Origin: Heterocephalus glaber
Lineage: Eukaryota > Chordata > Mammalia > Rodentia > Bathyergidae
Length of the DNA: 64,000 nt
Direction: 5' to 3'
Assembly: GCF_000247695.1 (NCBI RefSeq)
Contig: NW_004624751.1
Coordinates: 21,348,439 to 21,412,438 of the forward strand
Within the stretch, counting starts at the first letter, position 1. Every line of letters begins with the position of its first letter. Positions 32,661 to 45,130 of this stretch are shown piece after piece. The notes under the pieces were generated by a model that worked only from the letters and a program-made list of their open reading frames with translations, did no database searches and was not told the DNA's origin. Position numbers and translations under genes: made by a program.

Positions 32661-34780
32661 GAGAGACTCTACTAAATTACTCAAACTGCAGAGCACTTAT
32701 GTTCTTAGGTTCTGTTTTTTAATATCCTCTTTTCCTCATTGTTAGCCAAAAGTTATCTCTTTATTAATATCAGTTGTCTCTTCCTATGTATCACAAGACT
32801 ATTTGTTTATTTACATTACTTTCACCATTCCCAGTGATACCAGGGTGATGTAGTGCTACCTTCCTCTGGATTTCTGAACATTCGATTATCTCAGTTGTGA
32901 TGTTTGCACCCTGTCTTGCAATTATCTGTACACATTTCTGTCTGCAAAAGCTATGGTGAACTCCTAATGGACAGGACTTAACTGATTTATTTCCTGCCAC
33001 AGAACATGGCACTAACAAATATTTGTTGAAGTAGTTGGATAACTATAGATAAAAATATATTCTTTTTAAATAAATCACAAATTATAGAACAACTGATTAA
33101 TGAGAACCTTGATTCAAACAAGTTTTTAGCTATTTTACAACATACAAATCTACTGTACCAACGAGAATCTTTTCTTTCTTTGGTATGTAATGGTATGTAT
33201 TGAAGTTTGGTCAACAAATGAGAATAAAAAGTATAGGTATATTTAAGTGAGGTTACATTTCCCTTAATACTGAAATTATAAAGATTTGAGTGCCCACTTC
33301 CCAATGAAGATAATCAAAACATTTCTCCATGTCTTAATGTCTCTTCTGAAAACAGATCCTTCTTCAGCCTGGAGATTTCCTGTCAGCCTCTCTTTCTCTT
33401 TTTTTGTCTGTCATTTCTTACTCTCTCTCTGTCTGTCTCTCTCTTTCTCTCCTTCATCTTCCTCTTCCTTCCTCTTTCTTCCTCCCTCCCATCATACCCA
33501 CAGACTCCCAGAACAGGCACAGGGAAGACTGAATCCATATTAAAAAAAATATATATATATATATATACACACACACATATATATATGTGTGTGTGTGAAG
33601 AAAATATAGATGCAGAGATTCAACACTTCCTACTCCAAAGGCAACTTTATAGTATCACCTAGAGCAGTTTACTTCTTTGTAGCCACTGGCATTAAATATC
33701 TTCTTTCTGTTGCATGGTAAGTACTCCACAGACTACTACTAGGAAATTATGACAGAAAAATATAAGCTAATCCCTTGGTGATTTCATCAGAAACTTTTAA
33801 ACTTTTAGAAAATCTAGTTTTTTTTTTTGCATGGGGAAGAGATTCCAGCCACATGAAAAAAATACAACATCAAGTTCTTGATTAAATGTGCGTTACAAAA
33901 ACCAGTTGAGATCAAGAAGTTGTAAAATAGGTTCTCTAAGAATGGTGAGAGCCGAGTATTTTCTACCTGGAGAGGCAACTTCTAAGAGTGGATCTTAGGA
34001 TTCTACCCAAATAAGTAGCATTCTCCTCCTCAAGTCTCTACAGATGGTTAAGCATCAAAGCCAATGCTCAGAGAAGACTAGTGACATGAATATCGCCGTT
34101 TTCTGTTAATAAATAATTCCTTATTTAGATCAGAAATATAATAGGACAAAAAGGTTAGCACTGGTGAGCTCTGTAATCTGACACAAAGAAAAACCTAATT
34201 CTTTAAATTTCTGCTTACCTGTCTTTTAGATGAAGCTTGAAAGATTTTGTTTGCAAAAAGTGGTTGAGAGGTTATAAGGCCATCCCTTCCTACAAAGCTT
34301 CTTAGGGTTTTCAAAGTACTTAACCATTCCTTGAAGGTACCCTTTTTCTGAGCAATGTTTAAGCTGCCTGAGAAGATTCTTCAATATTTTCTTTTTGTAC
34401 AGTCAAACTAGCCTCATTGTCTAGAAGGAGTGGATTTGGTGAGTGCCTTTGAACTACATTCTGAATGGAATGTAGTCATGAAGTCAAGAAGCCTTAAACA
34501 GATACATACAAACAATTTAAAGTGAAAGAAAGATTTAAAGATGTTACCTATCATGATACAGCAAGAATGTAGTTGAAGGGGAGATGTATTATGACAGTTA
34601 AAAAGAAAATTTGTTTTCATGAGAGAGTTGAGAATTAGGTTTGATCCTGCATTTTCCATAACTAGTTTGATTCTTAGGCCCACTCTGTCTTTTTGAAGTT
34701 TAGTGTTTACATTCTAACAGCACCATGGACAGAGCAGAGATTTAAAGCAAAAGCAGGATTAGGCAGGCAAAATATTCACT
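32661..34780. other. Unique non-coding sequence with simple repeats
   Basis: 33380-33490 is a polypyrimidine tract and 33549-33597 an AT/AC/GT dinucleotide block. No gene or older repeat is recognised in the rest. Open frames at 32987-33304 (minus) and 33286-33543 (plus) are featureless, and the second is just the pyrimidine tract. Confidence 0.5.
33549..33597. repeat. (AT)n(AC)n(AT)n(GT)n compound microsatellite
   Basis: Within it, 33567-33596 is a perfect 30-bp palindrome: five AC, five AT, five GT. Confidence 0.95.
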
Positions 34781-34784
34781 GCTA

Positions 34785-34870
34785 TGAAACAACTAGCAAA
34801 TATTTATTAAGCACAAACTATGTGCAAGACAATGGTGTGTTTTAAGGACTTTTTATCTAAATCAAAGTTT
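34785..34870. mobile_element. MIR/L2-like fragment
   Basis: AGCAAATATTTATTAAGCACAAACTATGTGCAAGACAATGG is the conserved 'atttattgagcacctactatgtgccaggcac' segment shared by old mammalian LINE/SINE 3' ends. Confidence 0.5.
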
Positions 34871-36803
34871 AATTCTATACTTTCTAAGGCTTGCTAAAAG
34901 AAAAAAAAATCTTATTTCTAGAGTTACAGACAAATAGGGACAATTTGTTCATGACCTCATTGAATAAACTGGTTCACAGAGTTGAGGCAGAGCAGCGATT
35001 GATGTTTGTACCCGCAGCTCTTGAGAGTCACAGTCATGTCATGTCTCTTCTGTGCACTGAGGTTATTCAGAAAATGTCCATCCCTTTGTTACTCTAATTA
35101 GTGATTAGAGCACATCTCCATTCATTGTAAATGGTGAAAGCTAAAGAAATACATATGATTAACAAAAAGCTAATGTTAAGTGAATCTCTATCTGTACTAT
35201 TAACAATTGGAGAAGATGAAAAAAATTATTTTACTATTCCAAGAAGCCTGGACACAGTTTTAAAATGTTTTTCTATTTTCAAATTTCCCCATCATTTGGA
35301 GCAGACCTTACTCACATGTACAAATTATGGACAACACACATGAATGTGTTTGTGTTCTCTTTCTCAACACTTGCTATGAGACAGGAGATGGCAGGGAAGA
35401 TCATGACTAGTAGGCTTGTCAAGCTAGATATCATTTGTTCCCATTGTCATTTTGATGATGAAGAACCTGACCTATGCAAAAGCAGCCAGTTAACCCAGGG
35501 ACAGAATTAAAGTCAGAACCCAGGTATCCTGATAGCCATTAAAGTTTTATTTTTCTATGCCACTTCTCATTTAAACCCAATTCAAACAAAAGGTAATAGT
35601 GAAAGGCAAAATAAAAAGCAAAACTCTATTTCTAATTTTGTCCAAATTGAAATTTTAGTAAAAGTTTTTTGGATAAATTTATAGTGAAAGTTATAATTTC
35701 ACCTACACTTCTTTCCTGCCAAAGTCCAATAGAGATAGTTAAAGTATCTACAGGTGGCACACACTGAGCACCAACCAAGCAGAAAGATGTTTGTACAGGG
35801 GGGAAAGAGGTTTGGGAAATCACTTAATCTCCAGATCCCATTACTCCTCACTTTTTGCCATGTTTGGTTTATATTCCTTGTCTAGAATTCCAGATAACCT
35901 CTAGATAGCTGTACTGAACCTTTAGTCACTTGGGCAAAGGCTCTGGAATCTTTGCTAGTTCCCCCAAGGTCCCCTTCTCACGGTATTGGAGCTGGCAATC
36001 ACTGTTCCACACTTAAAGTGTCATTTTTTTAATAAATTACTAAAACCACTTATAATTTGTACATTTTCTGTATTTATACTCCAGTAACATTTGAGAAACT
36101 CGTGTTTTCTAATAAATAGGCAATAAGAATAAGTTATGTTCAGTGCTCAGTGTCCAAGTTTCATGTTTCTCAAGTGTGAGATCGGTCATGGTACCTTGAT
36201 TTGATGTGAGGAAATCCACAAACACTTTCCCTGGTGGTAGAAATCTCACCATCAAAAGGTTGGGCTTTGTGGCTGAGCAAGACATATTATGTGCAAATAG
36301 CTTGATAGAAAGTGCGCCACAGACTGATGGGGATAGTCAAACTTCAGAGTGGAGGGATGAAGCATGAGTCAGAATGCCCAGCTTGTGCTTCTGTCATTTC
36401 GAAGGCTGGTCTGGAAGTTCAACTCTACACATCCTGATGACACTGGGAAAAAACAGTAAGAACCAGATTTGTGTTCTGTTTGTCTGAAAATTCCCTCACA
36501 TAAGCAAAATGCATGGCAGGAAGGCCCCTCCCCCCTTTTTGGTTTGTTATAGAAGAAAAAAATTGTTTCTCCTCACCTTTCTTTCCTGGTAGTTTGCAAA
36601 TTTTAGTCATAGCTAGATGTATAAAAATTTAATATTCTTGCTGATAAATTTAGCCAATAATCTGTCCATTTTCCTGGGTCCTGTTGCAAGTGTGAAAAAA
36701 TAAAAAAAATGCACGATTAAATGTATCCCAATTTCATGAGGAAACAAGTTTCACTGTGCCATTCATAATCTAAACAATAATAGTACCTAGAAAATCACAG
36801 GGA
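34871..36803. other. Unique non-coding sequence with a MIR-like scrap
   Basis: 35440-35530 (GATGATGAAGAACCTGACC, then CAGGGACAGAATTAAAGTCAGAACCCAGGTATCCTG) looks like an antisense MIR fragment. The other 1.8 kb show no repeat or gene. Confidence 0.4.
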
Positions 36804-36819
36804 CACAGTACGAATTTTC

Positions 36820-36903
36820 TTTTTTTTTTTGGTACCGGGGATCGAACTCAGGTCCTTGCACTTGCACAGCAGGTGGCGAAACCACTGAGCTAAATCCCTG
36901 CCC
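36820..36903 (-). mobile_element. ID SINE with 16-bp TSD
   Basis: Poly-T, GGTACCGGGGATCGAACTCAGG, CAGGTGGCGAAACCACTGAGCTAAATCCC: an ID element in minus orientation. CACAGTACGAATTTTC at 36804-36819 is repeated exactly at 36904-36919. Both polymerase III boxes are readable on the minus strand. The perfect duplication and full length suggest a recent insertion. Confidence 0.94.
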
Positions 36904-36919
36904 CACAGTACGAATTTTC

Positions 36920-37659
36920 GATGTGATGAAATGCATTTCAGCATAAAGCCTTTTATCACTTTTTTATCTAAAACTATGTGAAGATATACAAAGAGTATAC
37001 AAACACGCACGCACACACACACGCGCGCAATCAGATCAAGTTTGTGACTTACACCTATTGCCTAGAAATATTTTTCCAAAACTTCTCTTTTTATATAAAT
37101 CTTTTTCATAGGTTTAGAGATATGTGGTGACACAACTTTTATTTGAAAGCAATTTTTCTAATTTTTATGCCATACGTTAGTACAGAAGTGTCAGAAACCA
37201 GAAATGGCAGAAATGTCATTTCCCCTCCTCACCTTCAGAAGTTGGTAAGATGGTGAAAGGAAGTTTTGGAGAGTGATGACAAGTTTTAATTCAGATCAGC
37301 AGAGAGAAAATACAAAAAGAATATGACTGGACATCATATTAACCAGGAATTGATTAAAAATATAATATCACAGAATAATATATGTTTAAAAATAATAAAT
37401 GTTTATCTTGAATTTATTTAAAAAATGTAGAGAAGTCAAAAGAAAATAAACATTATTGGAAGTTCCTTTGAGATTACCACTGTGGACATTTTGCAGTATT
37501 TTATTTTAATCTGTTTTCCTCATTCTTATATACAAAATGTATGTATGTATCATTTACTGAAATGAATTCAGAGTCTACATAGAGTTTTATATTTGGCTTT
37601 TTCTCCATTACACATATCATGAGTATTTTCCTTTTTTAACGTTTAAGTTTAACTTTTTC
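36920..37659. other. Unique AT-rich sequence with a CA/CG microsatellite
   Basis: 37001-37028 is a mixed (CA)n(CG)n run. No gene or assignable repeat is seen in the remainder. Confidence 0.5.
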
Positions 37660-38290
37660 CCTTTATGTAACATAATTGACAAAAATAATATATATTTAAT
37701 GCACGCATCATGTTTTGAGATACATATACATTGTGAAATTATTACTATAATGGAGCTAATTAATACATCCACAGCCTCATATACTTTAGCAATTCTTAAT
37801 TTCTTTGCTTAAAAATATTTTGAAATAGCACAAATCAAATGCTCTTAAACAAAAATAATAATGTACTTAGCATCTCACTCCCAGAGATAAATTGAAATAG
37901 TTAAAAGTACTCCATTCCAGATGATTTCTTGATATCTTTATACGTTAATGCATTTTTGAAAAAAAAACAACCTTGCAGTGCCGTCTGTACTAGTTGGTAA
38001 ACTGCTGTTTCATTAAATAGAGTGTAGTGAACACATTTTCAGCTCAATAAATTCATGTCAACATTATGATCCCTTAATGATATAATTAACAACACTTTTT
38101 CAATCTCCTCTGTTCCCCCTTTTCCCTCCCTTGTTATGTCTTGTCATTCAACATTTCTAAAAATATGATTTTTGTTTCCTATATTTTATTTTTGGAATTC
38201 TATGACCAACCCTTTTCTGTATATAGAAGGGATAAGAAAAGGGATGTCTTGCATTTGGTATACCTTGCTTAGTAATAGTCCATAAAAGGA
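37660..38290 (-). mobile_element. Old L1 3' UTR fragment, antisense
   Basis: ATCATGTTTTGAGATACATATACATTGTGAAATTATTACTATAATGGAGC, then AATTAATACATCCACAGCCTCATAT is typical antisense old L1 3' UTR. It is followed by TTTTGGAATTCTATGACC-like sequence from the same region. Diverged and non-coding. Confidence 0.6.
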
Positions 38291-39249
38291 AAGGTATTTT
38301 ATTTAAGTAAAAATTTTCTGTAGCACACCCTTAGAAGTGACAGTTATGCAGTGATTCTATTAGCTGAGGATGAAAATAATCAAGTCCCCATAATGGTGAC
38401 CTAAACTGTAATTTTCTCTGATGAACTGGATAAACCTCACCTGCCCCTTCTTAAACCTCAAAATCTTCCTTCAGAGCACTCTGTACACCAATTGTTTTTC
38501 TTTTCAAAATCTCATGATGGAGCAATCCCGCACCTGCCTCTTAAATCTCCCAGATTATTTTCTTGCTTCATTAAACCAACTCCTCAATTTCTATCTTAAT
38601 CAAAATGGTTTCCCAAACCCCTAAAATCATTGCAAATTTTGCTAAAACAAAGATTTTAGAACTTCCCTTGTTATGACACAAAATCAGTTTCCTCTTGATA
38701 TACACAATGTAAATGTTTGCTAGCTTTATGTTTCCATTTGTGTGCTTTTCAGTATTCTGCCTTTCTTCCATTGATAAGTTCGTACTTTTGCATACTTTAA
38801 AGTGAACAAATTTGTGCTAGAATTAAAACACTCCTCTGAATTGCTCTCTCTGTGAGTGCGTGCATGTGTGTGTGTGTGTGTGTGTGTATGTGTGTGTGTG
38901 TATCAGAGTATGTGCATTCATTCATTCTGGGAAGTTCGCTCTTTGTTAGAACTGAGCAGATGTAAACCTGGAGGGAATAGCAAGAATTAATCTAGGAGCT
39001 ACATGTGGACTACAAAGGAAATTCTTCACTTGATTCAGTGGATATTGTAGATATTGAATGCTCTTTTATACAATGATTATTTGCATGGTCAGTTTCATCA
39101 TATGACAAATCACTATTGATTGATATTGGGTGAAGGTGTTGAATGAATATATTGAATATCCCATAATAAACACAATATAATAGGTTAATCCTGAGTTGCT
39201 AGCAAGAAGGGATGGGGAGATGGTCGTTGATCTTAAAGAGCTTAAAAGG
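38291..39249. other. Unique sequence with (TG)n at 38863-38902
   Basis: No gene is recognised. The frame at 38421-38624 has no known domain. The TG run is a simple microsatellite. Confidence 0.45.
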
Positions 39250-39970
39250 TACAAGATTTATCTGGAAGAATAATACATGCATCATTTATGAATGAAAAGT
39301 ATCCTTAATATACAAGAAACTCCTCAGCATTAAATATTAAGAATAGGCAGAATAAAGCCAATTCTTAAAAGAAGATATGCAAATGAATAATGAAGAAACT
39401 TAATTTCACTAGTAGTCAGAGAAACAGGAAACAAAATACTGCAAGATACTATTTTTCACTTTAACTTTTTGTATTGATAAATCTTAAAAAGATTGATAAT
39501 ATCCAGCATTGTCAAGGGTATGGGAAACACATTCAAAATACAGCTGGAGGCTGACTTCAGAACGCATCAGGAAAGTAAGATAAAGAGATCTTTAATAATT
39601 AAAATTTGTAACATAACTTTTAACTCTGCAGTCCTACTATGGGAATCTATGACAAAATAAAAGCACAAGTACCAAAGGAAATAGTTTTATTTTATATAAT
39701 AATGGTTATCACATTATAGTAAATGTTACCATGCTAGATGCCTATCAAGAGGGAAATTACTAAATAAATAGTGGTAGGACTGCACAGAGGAGTTTTATGC
39801 AGCTATTAGAAAAAAATGAGTTGAATCTGTATGGTTGTTCTATAAAAAGTTACATAATAAAGTACATAATAAATAGAAATGTACACTCATGTCCTTTGTT
39901 GTATACGTTTATGTTCATTGTGAGAACATTGGAAAAGATGTGTAGATGCAATATGACAGAAGAAAAATGG
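39250..39970 (+). mobile_element. Ancient L1 3' end fragment
   Basis: TACAAGAAACTCCTCAGCATTAAATATTAAGAATAGG, AAGAAGATATGCAAATGAATAATGAAG, TTCACTAGTAGTCAGAGAAACAGG, and later TTATGCAGCTATTAGAAAAAAATGAG follow the order of the ORF2 C-terminus and 3' UTR of old mammalian L1. Too diverged for any frame. Confidence 0.55.
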
Positions 39971-40446
39971 AGGGAGCTTGCCAGAGGCCAAAAGTAACTT
40001 GATATTGACTCCATGATGGAGTAATTACTGAAACTTTTAATGTACATGAAGCTGTGCTTGACCCTGGGGAAAACACAAATATGAGTTGTAGTTACTGGCC
40101 TCCAAATAGAATTCAAATTTAGTTAGAATGAAACTGAGCATGTAAAACAATATGAACAGGACAGAGAATATATAGTTACATGCTGATTATATAGTAAGGA
40201 CTCCAGGCACATTGGAAATCTGGATGACAGGTTGATCCAGAAGGATGGAGGTGGGAAAGAGGCAGCTTGCAGTGTAAAGAAACTTAAGATGTATCCAGAG
40301 ACTTCACAGCTTGCATTCTTGTTCTTTTTGCTCTACCTTTCTTTGCCTTAGACTTTCATGGTTATGCATCTGATCTGGTTCTTTGTTTTTAGTTGCCACT
40401 TTTGTTAATAGTGTTTAGTATTTTTAACCCTGAGCAACTCATACGC
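39971..40446. other. Non-coding, possible old repeat
   Basis: 40040-40200 (GCTTGACCCTGGGGAAAACAC, GAACAGGACAGAG) faintly resembles the mammal-wide repeat at 42540-42800. No gene is seen. Confidence 0.3.
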
Positions 40447-40820
40447 TGTTATGGCTTGTGTCTAGATGTCCCCCCAAAGCCTCATACAGTTGTAGGTGGA
40501 GCGTTTCAGAGGTGGCTGGATCTAGAATGAATGATACTGGGATTAAGGGTCCACTATTGGTTTGGCACTACCCTAATTCAGGTAGCATAGGTAAAGTATA
40601 AAAGGGGGCAGAAAGAAGCTGCTAAGGTCCCTTGCTTCCTTTTCCTGTCTTCTGCCCATCATGAACTGTTTCTCCTCTGCAGCGCCTGTCTGCCATGCCA
40701 CTCTGCCTTGGAGCCAGCTGATTATGGGCTAAAATCTCTACAAACTGAGCCAAATAAACCTTTCCTCTATTAACTTTGGATAACGGGTATTTCTTAGCAA
40801 CAAGAAAAGTAACTAACACA
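40447..40820 (+). mobile_element. Solo MaLR-type LTR
   Basis: TG...CA ends (TGTTATGGCTTGTGTCTAGATG to AAGTAACTAACACA), 374 bp. It shares the block order of the LTRs at 10162 and 12005: CCCCCCAAAGCCTCATAC near the start, ATCATGAACTG, CTTGGAGCCAGCTGATTATGGGC, and a polyadenylation signal AATAAA at 40755. No internal sequence and no second LTR lie nearby, so it is a solo LTR left by recombination. No 5-bp target duplication is visible (TACGC and GACCC). Confidence 0.78.
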
Positions 40821-42539
40821 GACCCCAATTAATTTTCAAGGGTGCTTTTGAGCCTTTTTCTAGTCTTAGACCCTTGGGATAGACATTAAATAAACTTTAG
40901 TCAACAACGCAAGCTCAGTCAACTCCTTCATTGATGTGGGTAAATAGGACAAGCTCCATAACATTTAGCCATCATGGCTCATCTCTGGGGTAGAGCTCCA
41001 GGTCGGGCCCCTTTTGTTTAATTCTTTCTCCTTAGGCTGTTAGAATGAGTGAAGGTAAATTACAGTGGTCAAATTTTGCTATTCTCCACTCAGTGCACTA
41101 TGATTACACAAACCCAGCCTCAATCAAGTAATTTTCTCTGCAGTGGGATGGGGTAATTTTCTGAGTGAATTTGAATGTCTGCATAGATCAGCATTATTGT
41201 TAATCACATCTGCACTTACATATATTTATATGCACACTCACAAGTGCAAAGATGCAGTTTCAAACTTAATTAAAAATAGAAAGCAAACTAAAGTGTGCTA
41301 GTATTTCCCCTGACTTCAGCATGATCTACCACTTTGACAAACTTTCATAAATCTCCCGCAATAGAAAATTCTACTGCACAGAACCATTTTATGCAGCAAT
41401 ATAGGTACTTAAAATATTCAGCAACTTTCATCATGTTTTGCCTCTTGGTACATGAGATTTTTATGTATTTAATAGTTACATATGTTATATATTTTAAACA
41501 GTATTTTTTACTAATGGTCCCCAACAGCACATTTCTCTGAAACTCTAACATCTGTGTTTTGTTCTTGTAGCTTATGATGATAATCTTAAACTGAGCACAT
41601 CCAACCATAGAGGGCAGGTTAACAGATATTTTTAAGAGATGGCTGGATCCAATGATGAAGGCATCAAAGTTGCTGAGTCCTGGTGATAGAAATTCCTCCT
41701 TCCTCCCTCTTTGAAGGGCAGTTCCGGAGCTGGCATCTAAGAGGTTTCTGCTGCTGCCAGGCCTGCAGCAGGTACATGGAAACTCAGAGGAGAGGAACCA
41801 TGGGGAATGTTCATTTGTTATTTATTTATAAACTTGCAGTGCCACATCATGTAAAATTAACACCCTTAATGGGCTCCTGCCTTAGTGGCTCTGAGGACAG
41901 GTGTTTGCCAGCCAAGGCCATCTACTGGCTCCCAGACAATGTGATTGTGCATTTGCGGCAGGCGTTGACTTCAGGGGGTCTGGTGCTGAAGTCAGCCTTG
42001 TGCTCAGCTGGTCAGCAAAGGTCTGTCCCCTGGGAGAGAATGTTTAGGAAGTGCAGTCTTCAGGGGCTTTTGCGGCTGCAAAGGCAAGTGATTACTTTGG
42101 AGTGTAAATTCCTTTTTCTATGTGCTTAATGAAGAGATTTACTTCCACATTCATTTATTATAAACTGGGGGGAGGTGGCTTCTCCCACATGCCAACATCT
42201 GGAGGGTCCCTTTCCTGTAAGAGTTCATAAATAATCAACATTTACAATGAAAAGGTTTTGTAAGCATTATCTTTGCCTGTCATAAAAAATCCCTCATGCT
42301 TCTAAGGGAAGACCAATATAATTTGTGGACAAAGATTATGGAACCAAAATGGATTTATGCATGGAGCATGATGTAAGTGTTTGGGAATTAAGGAGAAAGG
42401 TTTCACCTTCCACTCACCCATACCATTGCTCCTGCTTCTGTGGTGAAAGTTTCAATTTAATCTTATAGCATTATTAAGTACAAATGATGTCTGGTAAAGA
42501 GAGGATGCGTGGTAAGTCACTCAGCAGCGCACTATGTAC
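40821..42539. other. Unique non-coding sequence
   Basis: No repeat is recognised. 41683-42129 keeps a 148-codon frame open on the plus strand in a locally GC-richer patch, but it has no known domain, and I see no exon or transcript context. Treated as chance. Confidence 0.45.
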
Positions 42540-42800
42540 TGAATATTGCCCTTGGTAGGTATACACGTTCTTGAAGAGCTCATGGTTTAATGTAGATGAG
42601 AAACACGTGGCAGATCAATGAAATGCAGCTTAAAGTATTCTAGTTGAGGCCAGAGCTGAGTGCTGGGGAATGCAGAGGAAGGAGAAATTAATATTTCATG
42701 AAGAAACCAAGACAGCGTCATAGAGGAGGTGATATTTGAGTTTGAAGAACAGATAAATACTTATCAAGATGAGAAAACAACTGCAGGTAGTTTTCAAAAG
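42540..42800 (+). repeat. Ancient mammal-wide repeat fragment
   Basis: TTGAAGAGCTCATGGTTTAATGTAGATGAG, AGGAGGTGATATTTGAGTTTGAAGAACAG corresponds to a frequent old mammalian repeat pattern ('gagctcacagtctagtggggagac' then 'aggaggtgacatttgagctga'). I cannot name the family securely. Confidence 0.4.
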
Positions 42801-43178
42801 AGCAGTCTGCACACAGGTATCCCAGTCACTTGTATCTGAATCCCTGCCAGATGGCAGCAGCCATGCCAAGTGCCAGGCACTGTGTGGGGTGCTGCCAACA
42901 GCGGAGATCTTCCAAGGGAGGAGCATTATCGGCATCTCCATGCAAGGGCAACATGCCCCACTTAGGAATACAAACGTAGGTCTGTCTAGTGCCCAGCTTG
43001 TGTCATTGCTTAGAGTCTGGGGAATCCGTGGCTGTCTTTTCCAGGACTATGGGAAGCTCAACCTGTTGGGAGAAATAGGAGCTATAGCATAGCTGTAGGG
43101 AGAGAGGAGTGCAGTGGAGTCTGAGTTCGGCCAGACTGCAAACAGCAAACAGTCTTTGGGCAATGGGAAGCCAGCTAT

Positions 43179-43181
<3 letters not shown>

Positions 43182-43229
<48 letters not shown>

Positions 43230-43247
43230 TGTGTGTGTGTTTGTGTG
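43182..43247. repeat. (TG)n microsatellite
   Basis: About 33 TG units with one TA and one TT interruption. It is the longest dinucleotide run in the window. It makes spurious His-Thr-rich frames on the minus strand. Confidence 0.97.
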
Positions 43248-43284
43248 AAGGAGAGAGAGGCCTAGACAAGAGATAGAAGCAGGG

Positions 43285-43400
43285 CTGGGTGGGATGGTGC
43301 ACTCTTGTAATCCCAGCACTCTGGAAGGTGAGGCAGGAGGATCACTAAGAGTTCAAGGCCAGCCTGGAGTACATGAGTGAGGCTGCCTCAGAGAGAAGGG
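43285..43400 (+). mobile_element. B1 SINE
   Basis: GCTGGGTGGGATGGTGCACTCTTGTAATCCCAGCACTCTGG, GGTGAGGCAGGAGGATCACTAAGAGTTCAAGGCCAGCCTGGAGTACATGAGTGAG is a B1 body without a clear A tail. It starts directly downstream of the TG run. Confidence 0.9.
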
Positions 43401-43564
43401 GGGAGTTTTGTGTTTCTGAGAGGCAACTATGGTGACATACACAGATGACCTTCAAAGGAGGGGGTGGGGGTGGGTAGAATGGACAGTACAATCATTCGTT
43501 CTGTAAGATAAAATAGGCCTAAGTGTAGGTCTTCCATTAATTGTTATGTAGAAATCTAGGATTC

Positions 43565-43770
43565 AAGAGTTTATAGACTTTGGAGGTACACAGACTTACA
43601 AATTACTAGCTGTGAAGTCTTGGGCAAAGTATTTAACCTGTCCACGTAGTTGTGATGCAATCAAACTCCTTGCCTACAAAAGAGGATGGTAATAGCTTCT
43701 TTTTCATCAGACTGTTGTGAAGTTTAAATAAAATAGTAATCCACGTGAAGCATTTGTGCAGTGCTTGTTT
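43565..43770 (+). mobile_element. MIR SINE
   Basis: TAGCTGTGAAGTCTTGGGCAAAGTATTTAACCTG, then ACAAAAGAGGATGGTAATAGC and GTTGTGAAGTTTAAATAAAATAG, GAAGCATTTGTGCAGTGCTTG. The full MIR core and 3' half are in order. Confidence 0.8.
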
Positions 43771-44600
43771 CATTGCAAATTCCTAATCATTGGTCACTAT
43801 TCTTCTCTGAATACCTTCTAAGGACAGCTGCTTCATGAACCTGTTTGGTGAGCTTCCTGGGGAGGCCGAGTACATGCACTGTGCCCTCTCACTGATGTGC
43901 ACAGGGAGGTGGGCAGGATGAATGCACAGGACAGGAACAGAGGTCTCCAGCATGTTCCCTGAGAGAGCTGGGCCTGGAAGCTGTGGAATGATGCTCTTGG
44001 CACCGGAAGGACAGAAGGATGATGGGAAAGAGGAAACAAAAATCAGATTGAGTATAGTCCTTAAAGCAGGAGTCAGGATGACCTTGCAAGTACACAGATG
44101 AATACTTAATTTTGATACCGTTGAGCTTGTTGTGTTTAGTACCAATGATGAATTTTTCCCATTGTCTTCTATTCACTGTGATAGCTTAAAGTGGGTCTAT
44201 TCTATGAATATTAAGTAAATTATCATGAAGGTTATATATGGATATAGTAGAAATTGTGAATATGCTGTGAAGTTGGGGACATACCACGCTAAGGAATGTG
44301 GCCTTCTCTGGAGTAGACCTTGCCTGAGGAGCATGACTCTCTCCCTGGTGTGGAGCAGGGTGTGTGGCAGAAGAGAAGCTCTGTAGACATCTGTTGCACC
44401 AATCCATGTGCCCTGTGGCACCCTCAGAGCACTTAGATTAAGTTTGGCATCGAGCCTAGCGTGCTGCTCTCATGGTACAGATTTCCTCTAACACTGCAGA
44501 TTCTAAATTCCTACTGAGTATAATGTGCACTTGCTGACTTTACCCTGAATGTGTGAAGGAGGTATGCAATCCTCTATGCATTATCAACATTGGTTTAATA
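43771..44600. other. Unique non-coding sequence
   Basis: No repeat is recognised. Minus-strand frames near 43783-44176 and 44186-44421 overlap one another in several frames and lack any known domain. Confidence 0.45.
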
Positions 44601-44604
44601 AAAT

Positions 44605-44730
44605 GAGGAGGAGCCTGGGGGAGTCACACCGACCTGGGTTAGATTCCCCATTCTCTGTTAAAGGCCACTTAACCTTGAGTAATTCATTTCACCACTCTAA
44701 TCTTTGCCCCCTCATCTGAAAATAAAAGGG
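44605..44730 (+). mobile_element. MIR SINE
   Basis: GACCTGGGTTAGATTCCCC, CCACTTAACCTTGAGTAATTCATTTCACC, CCCTCATCTGAAAATAAAAGGGCATTATGG matches the MIR core in order. Confidence 0.8.
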
Positions 44731-44879
44731 CATTATGGATACAAGCACAATAATGGAAAATACCAGTAATACAAATGATGGAAATTACCGGGCATAGGGA
44801 TGGTCACAAATATATGGCAAATATTTATAATTATCATATCAATATCATGTCAACTATGTGGCCTGAAAGCTTGTGGTTT

Positions 44880-45000
44880 TTGTAGGAACATTGCAGGAAT
44901 TTATGTCTATCTTTAGAGAGACTACATGGTTCATCTCTTGCCCAGCATAGTGCCCGGCACACAAAACTTTGCTGATAAAAATTGGTAAATCCAAAAGACT
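44880..45000 (+). mobile_element. L2 3' end fragment
   Basis: GCCCAGCATAGTGCCCGGCACACAAAACTTTGCTGATAAAAATTGG resembles the L2 terminal motif (cagcacagtgcctggcacatag, then gctcaataaat). Confidence 0.5.
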
Positions 45001-45130
45001 TAGAAGAGGAAGTAGAGAGGGTTGAGTTTAGGCAACTTGAAGGCATTCCAGCATACATTCTTTCATGAGCTTTTTAGGCAAGGTGGCTGTGTTTATTGAA
45101 ACAAAAATAAATGGCCACTATCATTTAAAA

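Noticed and set aside
41683..42129. 148-codon plus-strand frame in GC-richer DNA
   Set aside because: No recognisable domain, no splice sites or poly-A context seen, and a random frame of this size is plausible in a GC-richer patch. Transcript data would change this.
43003..43319. Two minus-strand frames with His-Thr repeats
   Set aside because: They read through the (TG)n microsatellite.
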